Origin: Nostoc sp. UCD121
GTDB lineage: Bacteria > Cyanobacteriota > Cyanobacteriia > Cyanobacteriales > Nostocaceae
Direction: 5' to 3'
Length of the DNA: 54,354 nucleotides
Assembly (NCBI RefSeq): GCF_014222285.1
Contig: NZ_JACKZS010000030.1
Coordinates: 1 to 54,354, forward strand
The notes beneath the pieces are model-generated. The model was not told the DNA's origin and ran no database searches. It saw only the letters and a list, made by a program, of their open reading frames with translations. Below, piece by piece: positions 18,142-26,242 of this stretch. A program made the translations under genes and the position numbers. Each line of letters opens with the position of its first letter. The first letter of the stretch is position 1.

Positions 18142-19323
18142 ATGCCCTACGAAAAGTTAGAAATTACCACACCAGCACCCGTTTTATCTTGGGCAAATCA
18201 CTCTTTGGGCCCAGAAGAAACTAAGATGGCAAAAAATGTAGCATCATTACCATTTGTGTTTAAGCACGTGGCCTTAATGCCAGATGTCCACTTAGGTAAA
18301 GGTGCTTTAGTTGGTTCTGTAATTGCAACCAAAGAGGCAATTATCCCAGCTGCTGTAGGCGTGGATATTGGTTGTGGGATGAGTGCTATCAAAACAGCAT
18401 TTACCGCCGAACAAATCGAAGGTAAACTCAAAAAAATCCGCCTGGATATTGAAGCAGCAATTCCTACTGGATTTAACGAAAACAAAGACGTTGAAAAATC
18501 CGTCAGTAACTGGCAACATTGGGATGATTTTAAAGACTTACATCGCGGTGTGCAAGACCTACAAGGTAAAGCAATGAAACAGATGGGTTCTCTCGGTGGA
18601 GGAAATCACTTTATTGAAGTGTGCCTCGATACAGAGAATCAAGTTTGGCTGATGCTGCATTCTGGTTCGCGTAACATCGGTAATAAACTCGCCCAGTGTC
18701 ATATTCACACAGCCAGAGAATTAGCAAAAATGGCAGGTAATAAATTACCTGACCCTGATTTGGCTCACTTTGTCGCTGGTACGCCAGAATTCCAGGCATA
18801 TTGGCACGATTTACAATGGTCACAAAACTATGCGCGTGTCAACCGCGATGTGATGATGGCGCGTTTTAAGCACATAGTTGAAAAACATCTGGTAGGCGGG
18901 AAAGCAACTAAACCTTTATTGCAAGTTAATTGTCATCACAATTACGCCGAAAAAGAAGTGCATTTTGACGAGGATGTATATGTTACTCGTAAGGGTGCAG
19001 TTCGGGCTCAGACTGAAGATTATGGGATTATTCCTGGTTCGATGGGAGCAAAGTCTTTCATTATTAAGGGTAAAGGTAATGCTCATAGTTTCTGTTCTTG
19101 TTCCCACGGCGCGGGGCGTTTGATGTCTAGAAATAAGGCAAAAAATGTCTACACACTTGATGATTTGATAGAGCAAACAAATGGTGTCGAATGCCGCAAA
19201 GATGAGGGCGTGTTAGATGAAATTCCAGGTGCTTATAAGCCGATAGAACAAGTGATGGCAAATCAAGCAGATTTGGTTGAAGTTGTAGCAACACTAAAGC
19301 AAGTTCTTTGTGTTAAAGGATAA
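18142..19323 (+). CDS. rtcB: RtcB RNA ligase
   Basis: 393 aa. It joins RNA 2',3'-cyclic phosphate or 3'-phosphate ends to 5'-hydroxyl ends with GTP, in RNA repair or tRNA processing, in the cytosol. Metal ligands are visible: DVH (48-50), GVDIGCGM with C78, GGGNHF with H156, LHSGSR with H173, and NCHHN (264-268). RKGAVRA and the guanylylated histidine in SHGAGR (H322) are present. There is no rtcA or archease nearby, so it works alone here. The length fits the shorter bacterial branch. A clear intrinsic terminator begins 9 bases after the stop. The ribosome site is weak. Confidence 0.95.
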   Translation: MPYEKLEITTPAPVLSWANHSLGPEETKMAKNVASLPFVFKHVALMPDVHLGKGALVGSVIATKEAIIPAAVGVDIGCGMSAIKTAFTAEQIEGKLKKIRLDIEAAIPTGFNENKDVEKSVSNWQHWDDFKDLHRGVQDLQGKAMKQMGSLGGGNHFIEVCLDTENQVWLMLHSGSRNIGNKLAQCHIHTARELAKMAGNKLPDPDLAHFVAGTPEFQAYWHDLQWSQNYARVNRDVMMARFKHIVEKHLVGGKATKPLLQVNCHHNYAEKEVHFDEDVYVTRKGAVRAQTEDYGIIPGSMGAKSFIIKGKGNAHSFCSCSHGAGRLMSRNKAKNVYTLDDLIEQTNGVECRKDEGVLDEIPGAYKPIEQVMANQADLVEVVATLKQVLCVKG

Positions 19324-19331
19324 ATTTGTCG

Positions 19332-19354
19332 GGTGGGTAATGCCCACCTTTTTT
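19332..19354 (+). terminator. Intrinsic terminator of rtcB
   Basis: GGTGGG (19332-19337) pairs with CCCACC (19343-19348) around TAATG and is followed by six T (19349-19354). It begins 9 bases after the rtcB stop, a textbook arrangement. Confidence 0.85.
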
Positions 19355-19418
19355 ATTTTTTAAATGCAGAGGCACGCTGAGGTAAGTGCATAGATATTAA
19401 GTAGCCTAGAGATAACAC

Positions 19419-20068
19419 TTAATACAATTCGTCACCACAATCAAGAATTTCTATCACTTCACTTCTGGTTACTTAATTTTTCTCAGCTATTTCTAATAGT
19501 TTCTCCCATGCTTTGCTTCATCAATTAGGCAAATCGATCTTAACCGCTTCGGTAAATCTTTATAATCAGTTTCAAATTTATCATTTTCTGTACGTAGTGG
19601 TACTTGAGGCTTTTATCTAGTGCCTAAATATTGATCTATTATCCCAGGTTATACATGATAGTCTAGCTCATCATGTATATAAACATCGTCCATTTTGAAA
19701 CCTTGAGTTTTTAAAGAGGCAAATATTTGGGTAGAAGAAAGTAAAGTTTAGTGTCAAAGAAAATACTATCTGCTGACAGAGTGATAACTTATTAATTGAA
19801 GTCTTATAACTTCACTGGCAAATTTAACAGCCATTAATTGTTTGACATATTTGGCGAAATTAGTATTGGCTCTAAAGAGTATTCATAAGAGCCTGAGATG
19901 ATTTATTGCTCTAACGTGTGCAGTTTCCAAGGCTAGAGATATTTCTGAAAAACGTTAGACAACTATTAAAGTATTACCAGTAAGCCCATCAACTGGGTCA
20001 ATTTCATAAAAAACTGGTGCCGCCTCATAGCGACACAAAGTCTACCGATGGTGCAAACTTTCGGTTAA
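19419..20068 (-). pseudogene. Decayed gene of unknown family
   Basis: On the minus strand one frame keeps protein-like content for about 200 codons despite many in-frame stops. From the 5' side it reads YEAAPVFYEIDPVDG, ETAHVRAINHLR, FAKYVKQLMAVKFASEVI, SLKTQGFKMDDVYIHDE, IDQYLGT, ENDKFETDYKDLPKRLRSI and LIDEAKHG. After a one-base shift it continues LLEIAEKN and EVIEILDCGDELY to a TAA at 19419-19421. I do not recognise the protein. It fills most of the gap between rtcB and the RTX gene. The stop codons and the frameshift show it is not functional; that it was a gene is inferred from the consistent frame. Confidence 0.6.
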
Positions 20069-20143
20069 TCATTAGTGCATTACAACAGCACTAAATGCCA
20101 ATTAAAAACTGCATAAAACTTTGATTTAAAGGGAGCCAAAATC

Positions 20144-22090
20144 ATGGCAATTATCAATGGTAAAGATGACAAAAATTACCTTGATTTTCTCTATGGCGGT
20201 AACGAGAATGATATTATCATGGGGCTTGCGGGAGACGACAACCTCTATGGAGGCTTAGGTGATGACTATCTTTATGGTGGTAATGATAATGACAAACTTT
20301 ATGGAGGCTTAGGTAATGATTACCTCTATGGTGGTGAAGGTAATGACTATTTAAACGGAGAAGAGGGTAATAATAATCTTTATGGAGAAGCAGGTAATGA
20401 TTCCTTCTATGCCGCCAACTCTTCTGGGAACAACCTTTTAGATGGTGGGGCGGGAAATGATGAACTTTACGCTTATAGCTCAACTGGAAGTAACACTCTC
20501 AAAGGTGGAAGTGGAAATGATATTTTAGATGTTTCCTTCTCTTATGGAAAAAATATCTTAGATGGTGGTTCTGGGGATGATAGTCTTTCTGCCCGCTACG
20601 CCGTAGGAAACAATACCCTCCAGGGTGGAACCGGAAATGATTATATTGGAGCTAATTTGTCTGCTGGTAATAATGTTCTCGACGGAGGTGATGGAAATGA
20701 CACCCTTGACATTAATTATCAATGGAAAGGCAAGAATACAGTTTCAGGTGGAAACGGAGCAGATACTTTTTATGCCTATGAAGTTCAAGGTTCTAACACT
20801 TTAAATGGTGGTAGTGGTGATGACTCTTTTTATATTAGTAGCCCAGAGAATATTGTCTATTCTTTGGTAACTCAAACAGTTGATGGAGGCACAGATAACG
20901 ATTACTTGTACATTGACTATAGTAATGCGATCGCAGGCATCACCTCAACATACGACCCTAGTACTAACCAAGGTTCCATTACTGCTGATACAAATCAAGT
21001 ACGCTACAAGAATATCGAACGATTAGAGGTTAAGGGTACAGCATATAACGACAATATTGTAGGCAGCAATGGCGACGATACACTCAACGGCGGTAATGGT
21101 GGCAATGATACCCTCAAAGGCGGTGCAGGTAACGATCTCTTACGTGTTAACGACAATTCACGTAATAATAATACCGTCTATGGTGGTACAGGTAACGACT
21201 TTTTATATGCAGAAGCTACAGGTGGAACGAGCCTACTAGATGGTGGCGATGGCAATGATTATTTATCTATTGCTAATAGCTACTCCGGCAACTTTGGCAG
21301 GAGTAATACCCTTGATGGTGGCGTAGGCAATGACACCTTAAATGCTAAAGCTACCTATGGCGGTAACTTCCTGAATGGTGGCACAGGTAACGATTTCATT
21401 TACGCAGACTCTTCATCTGGTACTAATATACTAGATGGTGGCGATGGAGATGATTATCTATCTGCTACTGGCGCTGTCTTTCACTTCGATAACACGTTTT
21501 TTACTTTGAAGGGCGGTATAGGTAATGACACCTTAAATGCTAACGGTTCATTTAGTACTAATATACTAGATGGTGGTACAGGTAGCGATCGCTTAACTGT
21601 TGAGTATTCATATAAGAATAGCTTGCTAAAAGGTGGCGATGGTAATGATTATTTATCTGCCTTTGGTGCTGACGGTAGTAGTACTCTCAACGGTGGCAAC
21701 GATAATGATACTCTAATTGGCGGTGATGGGAGTGATGTATTGATCGGTGGTGGTGGTAATGATTTCCTGACTGGTGGTGCAAATCAAGATACCTTTGTTT
21801 TCAATAGTTATAATGAAGGGCTTGATGTTATCTACGACTTCGGTACTATTGACCACATTCAAATATCTGCTGTGGGTTTCGCTGGGGGTTTATCACCAAG
21901 TTCAATCCTCCCTAGTCAATTTACCCTCGGTACAACTGCAACAACAAAAGATCAGCGATTGATTTTCGACAGTAGCTCAGGGGCGCTTTACTTCGACCAA
22001 GATGGCAGCAATAGTGGATTTGCTCAGAAAAAATTCGCACAATTGGATGGTGTATCTTCACTAAGCGTCAGCAACTTTGTAGTTGTTTAA
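20144..22090 (+). CDS. RTX (hemolysin-type calcium-binding repeat) protein
   Basis: 648 aa with no N-terminal signal peptide. After a short head (about 10 residues), tandem nonapeptides of the GGxGxDxL type run to about residue 80. Most of the rest is a different pattern: single GGxGND motifs spaced by about 18-24 residues of Ser/Asn/Gly-rich strand. Near residue 235-310 there is a repeat-free insert (TQTVDGGTDNDYLYIDYS...NIERLEVKGT). The C-terminus has GGANQDTFVF, then SSSGALYFDQDG and a hydrophobic FVVV end, as in type I-secreted cyanobacterial RTX proteins. It likely binds Ca2+ and folds outside the cell. GGGAG precedes the ATG. No type I transporter lies nearby. Function (surface layer, adhesion, enzyme scaffold) is not readable; no catalytic domain is seen. 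Confidence 0.9.
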   Translation: MAIINGKDDKNYLDFLYGGNENDIIMGLAGDDNLYGGLGDDYLYGGNDNDKLYGGLGNDYLYGGEGNDYLNGEEGNNNLYGEAGNDSFYAANSSGNNLLDGGAGNDELYAYSSTGSNTLKGGSGNDILDVSFSYGKNILDGGSGDDSLSARYAVGNNTLQGGTGNDYIGANLSAGNNVLDGGDGNDTLDINYQWKGKNTVSGGNGADTFYAYEVQGSNTLNGGSGDDSFYISSPENIVYSLVTQTVDGGTDNDYLYIDYSNAIAGITSTYDPSTNQGSITADTNQVRYKNIERLEVKGTAYNDNIVGSNGDDTLNGGNGGNDTLKGGAGNDLLRVNDNSRNNNTVYGGTGNDFLYAEATGGTSLLDGGDGNDYLSIANSYSGNFGRSNTLDGGVGNDTLNAKATYGGNFLNGGTGNDFIYADSSSGTNILDGGDGDDYLSATGAVFHFDNTFFTLKGGIGNDTLNANGSFSTNILDGGTGSDRLTVEYSYKNSLLKGGDGNDYLSAFGADGSSTLNGGNDNDTLIGGDGSDVLIGGGGNDFLTGGANQDTFVFNSYNEGLDVIYDFGTIDHIQISAVGFAGGLSPSSILPSQFTLGTTATTKDQRLIFDSSSGALYFDQDGSNSGFAQKKFAQLDGVSSLSVSNFVVV

Positions 22091-22142
22091 TCCATTTCGG
22101 TTTTCCTGACATCAACGCAACCCAAGCTTTTCGTGAATTAAC

Positions 22143-22221
22143 TGTTTCTCCCTAGTAGTGTGCCAAGGCAACAATGTTTGGTAGTACATCCATTTTTTTG
22201 ATGGCTTCAAAGGGAGAAACA
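22143..22221. repeat. 11-bp inverted repeat after the RTX gene
   Basis: TGTTTCTCCCT (22143-22153) is perfectly inverted at 22211-22221, with 57 bases between. It could form a hairpin in the 3' region of the RTX transcript; no T-run follows. Confidence 0.4.
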
Positions 22222-22270
22222 AATCAAGCGATCGCCTCGACTATTTGAGTCCATATTTCGATCATCGAGC

Positions 22271-22386
22271 GGACACGAGAACAATTTGTCATCGGTGGGT
22301 TAGATTTTGCACTTAAAGTAGAAACAACAGAACAAGGTGCTTGGTATGAAAATCTGGCTTTTTTTGTAACTGGTAGAAATGTTTAG
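22271..22386 (+). pseudogene. Short C-terminal coding relic
   Basis: An open frame without a start runs to a TAG at 22384-22386. It contains GGLDFALKVETTEQGAWYEN and AFFVTGRNV and is preceded in frame by a TGA near 22245. It reads like the last 35-40 residues of a lost gene. Unrecognised; it may be chance. Confidence 0.25.
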
Positions 22387-22394
22387 AGCAAACT

Positions 22395-23273
22395 CTAATT
22401 TTCTATTGTATTGAGCCAATTCATTAAATCAGCCTCACTAGCAAAATCTAGTAATACTTCACCCAAGTTTTCTAACTGAGCTAGGGACAACTCTTGCAAG
22501 CGAGATTGTAACTGAGAATTAATTGAACCAAGCCGACGAGTTAATAGACGTATCACTAGCCTTAGTTCTGATTGTCTTCCTTGTTCAATACCTTGTTCAA
22601 TACCTTGCTCAATGCCTCGTTGTCTACCTTCTTGGAGCCCTTCTTGGAGAATTTCTTGATAAATGGTAGATTCTCTCATATCTTCTCTCCTCAAAAACTG
22701 ACGAATGAGTTCTGGCTCGAATACCAACCCTGCTAGAAGTTGGGTACATACCGAGATGCTCTGCTTAGTGGCTGCTTCTTCAATCATACTCACCTGAACT
22801 GCTACTTGTTGCAGTAAGCTTTGAGGAGAATCTGTTCGCGCCAAAGTTGCCAGAGGTAATAAACCAGGAGATAACAATAAAGGTTCTGGATCTTGTTCCC
22901 AAATTCTGATGACGCGGTAACGGTGGCTAGTATTGCGGGCAGTAAATTGATCTACAAATACAGCTTCTGAATTTGTCGGTTTAAGAAAAATCACTACCTG
23001 CTCGATATCACAATTGTATTGTCGATATAGCCGCACCCAATAATCCAACATCCGCAGTGGCAAGGGTGGAGTCGATGCTGGTAAGGTTTGAAACTCTAAA
23101 TGCAGTATTTGATTGGCAGTTTGCAAAAAGGTTACTGAGTCGGCACGAATTGGTTCTTGATTTAATTCTGTTTTGAGAATCTGGATATTCCTTGCCTCAG
23201 ATGCAAGTAAGTAGCGAATAAAATCTTCTGGATACTGCTCAACCAGATATTTCAGGGTGTTATCGTATGTCAC
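22395..23273 (-). CDS. Rpn-family putative nuclease with C-terminal DUF4351-like domain
   Basis: 292 aa. The N-terminal 180 residues match the cyanobacterial Rpn / PD-(D/E)XK group: DNTLKYLVEQYPEDFIRYLL, an acidic residue in RADSV (about 45) and LHLEFQT (about 57-63), the likely nuclease core, then LRMLDYWVRLY. A flexible linker with (GIEQ)n repeats (about residues 223-237) joins a C-terminal region beginning LRLVIRLLTRRLG and ending LANL-like helices, which resembles DUF4351. Related proteins promote RecA-independent recombination and degrade DNA in E. coli; activity here is inferred. It is an isolated gene, read towards the RTX gene. Confidence 0.8.
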   Translation of the reverse strand: MTYDNTLKYLVEQYPEDFIRYLLASEARNIQILKTELNQEPIRADSVTFLQTANQILHLEFQTLPASTPPLPLRMLDYWVRLYRQYNCDIEQVVIFLKPTNSEAVFVDQFTARNTSHRYRVIRIWEQDPEPLLLSPGLLPLATLARTDSPQSLLQQVAVQVSMIEEAATKQSISVCTQLLAGLVFEPELIRQFLRREDMRESTIYQEILQEGLQEGRQRGIEQGIEQGIEQGRQSELRLVIRLLTRRLGSINSQLQSRLQELSLAQLENLGEVLLDFASEADLMNWLNTIEN

Positions 23274-23373
23274 TGTAACATCGGTTTGGACATAAACTCA
23301 TATAGAGACGTGATATCGCTACATGGTTTGCTCATAAAAATTTAAGTTTAGGTGTTGTTTATTGTTAGCGCTA

Positions 23374-23408
23374 CTCTACGGAAAAGGCTGCTCGCTCATA
23401 GCGCTAAC
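23374..23408. repeat. Palindrome-bounded 35-bp insert between similar flanks
   Basis: GTTAGCGCT (23374-23382) is inverted at 23400-23408. The sequences outside the arms resemble each other (TTTAAGTTTAGGTGTTG before, TTTAAATTTGGTGTTTT after), as if an insert separated two copies of a short direct repeat. Confidence 0.45.
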
Positions 23409-23433
23409 ATTTAAATTTGGTGTTTTTTCAAAA

Positions 23434-24735
23434 CTACAGTGTCAAAGATTGAGGATTTGTCTCAATTAATTTTGCTAAATCTTGCAAGAACGCCGCAGCA
23501 TGGGCACCGTAAATAATCCGGTGGTCAGAAGTAATATTAACTTGCATTTGTTGCCGCACGGCAAATAAACCGTCGGGTGTTGCTACTACTTGCGGACGCG
23601 ATGCCCCGATCGCTAAAATTGAACCTTGTCCAGGCGGCAAAATCGCATCAAATTTGTCTACGCCAAACATCCCCAAATTAGATAGGGTAAAAGTACCACT
23701 GTTGTATTCTTGGGGTTGTAGTTGTTTTGCTCTGGCACGTTCTACCAAAGACTTCCAAGTACGCGATAGAGAATAAATATCCACTGCGTCTGCGTTTTGC
23801 AGCACAGGTGTAATTAATCCGCCATCATCCATCGCTACGGCTACGGAAATGTTGATATCAGAATGATAAACAATACCCTGGTCTGAATAGCTAGCATTTA
23901 ACAATGGGTGTTTTTGCAATGTCACTGCTACAGCTTTCGCCAGTAGCGCTGTCATTGTCACGCCTTTGGATTTAATTTGTTTATAAAGTTTGTCTAATCC
24001 GTCAGTGGTAATTGTATAACCGACACGGAAGACGGGCACGGATATGGTTGCTACCATGTTCCGCACTACGGCATTTTGGAAGGTAGTTAGAGGTACGATT
24101 TGACCAGGAACAGCAGCTACCACTGGCGCGGGTGCTGGTGTGCGAGGTGCTGGGGATGCAACAGGGGCACTGGTTGGTATAGCTGCTGGTGGGGCAACTG
24201 GGGCAGTAGCGGGTTGTTTGCCCTTATTGGACAATGCTTCTACATCTTCAGCGACAATACGACCGTGGGGGCCACTGCCTTGGAGTGTAGTTAAATCAAC
24301 TTTGAGTTCTTTGGCTAATTTGCGGGCACGGGGTGAAACTACAAGTCTGCCTTCTTTGTGATTAGAGCCGTTTTGAGACGCTAAGGCAGGTGTTGCAACT
24401 GAGGCTGTGGCGGGGATTGGCTCAGGGGCAGAGGTAGTAGTAGCAGCAGCACCGCCGGAATTGGCAAGAGATTTCGCCTGTTCAATTTCAGCTTCAGTTT
24501 CGGCTATGAAGGCGATCGCAGATCCTACCGGGGCAGTTTCACCAGCTTCAACTATGATATGGGCAAGAAAGCCTTCATAAAAGGTTTCTACATCCATATC
24601 TGCCTTATCTGACTCTACAACCACCACTGTTTCGCCTTTTTCCACTTTGTCCCCTGGCGATTTCACCCAGGAGACGATTTTGCCTTCCGTCATGGTGGAA
24701 CTCAGCGCCGGCATAAATACTTCATGAATGCTCAT
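23434..24735 (-). CDS. pdhC: Dihydrolipoamide acetyltransferase (pyruvate dehydrogenase E2)
   Basis: 433 aa. It is the core subunit of pyruvate dehydrogenase, passing acetyl from lipoyl-lysine to CoA. An N-terminal lipoyl domain carries the modified lysine in ESDKADMD (K44). An Ala/Pro linker follows, then the E1/E3-binding domain (VSPRARKLAKEL...GSGPHGRI, about residues 132-165), a second Ala/Pro linker (about 175-210) and the catalytic domain. The active-site segment is DHRIIYGAHAA with H405; the aspartate common in other E2 proteins (DHRxxDG) is tyrosine here. That is the form I associate with cyanobacterial and plastid E2. It is a stand-alone gene; E1 and E3 are not in the window. Confidence 0.93.
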   Translation of the reverse strand: MSIHEVFMPALSSTMTEGKIVSWVKSPGDKVEKGETVVVVESDKADMDVETFYEGFLAHIIVEAGETAPVGSAIAFIAETEAEIEQAKSLANSGGAAATTTSAPEPIPATASVATPALASQNGSNHKEGRLVVSPRARKLAKELKVDLTTLQGSGPHGRIVAEDVEALSNKGKQPATAPVAPPAAIPTSAPVASPAPRTPAPAPVVAAVPGQIVPLTTFQNAVVRNMVATISVPVFRVGYTITTDGLDKLYKQIKSKGVTMTALLAKAVAVTLQKHPLLNASYSDQGIVYHSDINISVAVAMDDGGLITPVLQNADAVDIYSLSRTWKSLVERARAKQLQPQEYNSGTFTLSNLGMFGVDKFDAILPPGQGSILAIGASRPQVVATPDGLFAVRQQMQVNITSDHRIIYGAHAAAFLQDLAKLIETNPQSLTL

Positions 24736-25163
24736 AGGGTGGTTTGGAAATCAATGGTTTATGGACTTTAACAGCTTTCATCAGATCGAATTGTATCTTG
24801 GCGGGAGAGTTTTGGGCTGGAGATTTTATATTTTAGATTGGGAATTGGGAATTGGGAGACTACTCTCACCTTTTTGTACAGACGCGATTAATCGCGTCTC
24901 TTAACCCCAGGAACCTAAATATGAATTGGAGGTCTATAATACAGGGCTATCCCCAAGGTTAGCTAATATCTCGATCTCGTTTTAATCGTTGAGTTGCAAA
25001 AAACACCACGAGTTTCTTATAGATTAAATGAAATTGCTATTTATACTTCCTCATACCGAATGCTTCAGATACAAGAGCTTCTCATAGATAGAGGATATGG
25101 GATGCAGTTCAATCTAGAATTCAAAATTGGTAATAAACCTATTTGAAATTCCTGTTTACTTTT
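24736..25163. other. Repeat-bearing gap upstream of pdhC
   Basis: It contains AATTGGG heptamer repeats at about 24836-24859 and a perfect 18-bp palindrome GACGCGATTAATCGCGTC at 24881-24898. The palindrome is related to the core of the 62-bp repeats at 5497 and 11664. The remainder, about 250 bases up to the next gene, shows nothing I can name. Confidence 0.5.
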
Positions 25164-25688
25164 ATGTCGGCAAAGCTAAAATTCTTTTTGATTCTGATAC
25201 TAGGTATCTTTGCCACTGCTGGCGCTGGAGTATATATTACCCAGCGCCAGCAATCTGCACCGATTGTTGAGACTAGTTATGGGCAAACCCAGCAGGTGAG
25301 AGCAGTACATCAATCTCAAGAGATTGTGGCATACCCAGACCGCTCTAACTATAAAACCATACCCTTAGAAAATATCAACTCATCTCTCCAAGGAAGCGAT
25401 CCAGCTACCCTCGCTCTGAATGCCTTTGGCAGCATACCAGCAGTGGGAGGAACGCGAAAGGTAGAGGTAGCTTATCCACAACGAAATCAGGCTTTAGTGA
25501 CGATTACCCAATTCAAGCGGGGTGATGATGCAGTTAGTGCAGTTAAATATCGAGTTGAGATGTCAGCCTTCGGGCGATCGCTATTTATTAGCTCTCCTCC
25601 AGTCTGGCAGATAGTTTGGGCTGGCTCCCAGGTAGAATGTTCGGCTGGGAGCCTCTCCCGCACTAAGTTAAATCATATTTGTCATTAG
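25164..25688 (+). CDS. Membrane-anchored hypothetical protein
   Basis: 174 aa from the ATG at 25164; an in-frame TTG at 25143 would add seven residues but has no better ribosome site. One N-terminal hydrophobic segment (FFLILILGIFATAGAGVYI, about residues 7-25) indicates a signal anchor. The remainder is soluble and includes a beta-rich portion (GGTRKVEVAYPQRNQALVTI, then AVKYRVEMSAF). I do not recognise the family. It ends just before GTCATTGGTCATTAG repeats and is convergent with the ylqD-like gene, 62 bases away. Function unknown. Confidence 0.6.
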   Translation: MSAKLKFFLILILGIFATAGAGVYITQRQQSAPIVETSYGQTQQVRAVHQSQEIVAYPDRSNYKTIPLENINSSLQGSDPATLALNAFGSIPAVGGTRKVEVAYPQRNQALVTITQFKRGDDAVSAVKYRVEMSAFGRSLFISSPPVWQIVWAGSQVECSAGSLSRTKLNHICH

Positions 25689-25750
25689 TCATTGGTCATT
25701 AGTCATTGGTCATTGGTCACAAAACAAATGACAACGGACAAATGACAAAT
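25689..25750 (+). repeat. GTCATTGGTCATTAG short tandem repeats
   Basis: About four copies of a GTCATT(A/G)GTCATTGG unit, then related AAATGACAA units of opposite sense. Together they form an imperfect inverted arrangement that may stop transcription from both convergent genes. Confidence 0.6.
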
Positions 25751-26200
25751 TTAAATGTCACCGCGAATCTCTTCTACAACGCCGTCGCGCAGAACGATTT
25801 CTACTTGCATTTTGCTAATCAGGTTATCTCCTATCTCTACCCGGAAAAAGCCTTCCATTTGGAATTGGTTGACTTCCTGATCTTGTTGAAGAAACTGCAC
25901 TTGCTGGAGATTTTGCAGCAACTGATTTTTTTGTTCTAGAAATTCACTTTTCTTTTGATTGACTTGGAGTTGGATATTGTCAATTTGTTGGAGAGTTTGG
26001 GGCCCGGGTGGTTGCAGACTCTGCTTTTGAATTGCCGCGATCGCTCTTTGTCCTTCTACGTCTAGCTGTTGCAGTTGCTGATCGAGTTGATTGATCTGGG
26101 TTTGCAGCTGCTGTTGTACTTCCTCTTTCCACAGGGGAGTCACAATAACTTTGACGTTAACGACGCGCTTCAGAAGCAAATTAGATTTGGAGACATCCAT
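25751..26200 (-). CDS. YlqD-like coiled-coil protein
   Basis: 149 aa. The N-terminus (LLLKRVVNVKVIVTPLWKEEV) starts as a beta strand. A long Gln-rich coiled coil spans about residues 24-110, with a break at QPPGPQ. It closes with a beta segment, FFRVEIGDNLISKMQVEIVLRDGVVEEIRG. This strand-coil-strand layout and the 'GD...V.I...DG.V.EIRG' ending match the YlqD family, whose role is unknown. It starts 42 bases after the acyl-ACP synthetase gene on the same strand and is probably co-transcribed. Confidence 0.75.
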   Translation of the reverse strand: MDVSKSNLLLKRVVNVKVIVTPLWKEEVQQQLQTQINQLDQQLQQLDVEGQRAIAAIQKQSLQPPGPQTLQQIDNIQLQVNQKKSEFLEQKNQLLQNLQQVQFLQQDQEVNQFQMEGFFRVEIGDNLISKMQVEIVLRDGVVEEIRGDI

Positions 26201-26242
26201 AAATATTTCACGTTCACTCTTTACAGTTGGGAGGTGGAATTA

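Noticed and set aside
19586..19605. GTA-N8-TAC (NtcA-like) site
   Set aside because: It lies inside the decayed gene with no promoter or start nearby; the short motif occurs by chance.
20217..20483. Minus-strand frame of 88 codons with His/Tyr-rich repeats
   Set aside because: A shadow of the RTX repeats; the plus-strand gene explains the periodicity.
23434..24735. Loss of the DHRxxDG aspartate in E2 as evidence of inactivation
   Set aside because: Tyr at this place is, to my knowledge, usual for cyanobacterial and plastid E2, and all other domains are intact.
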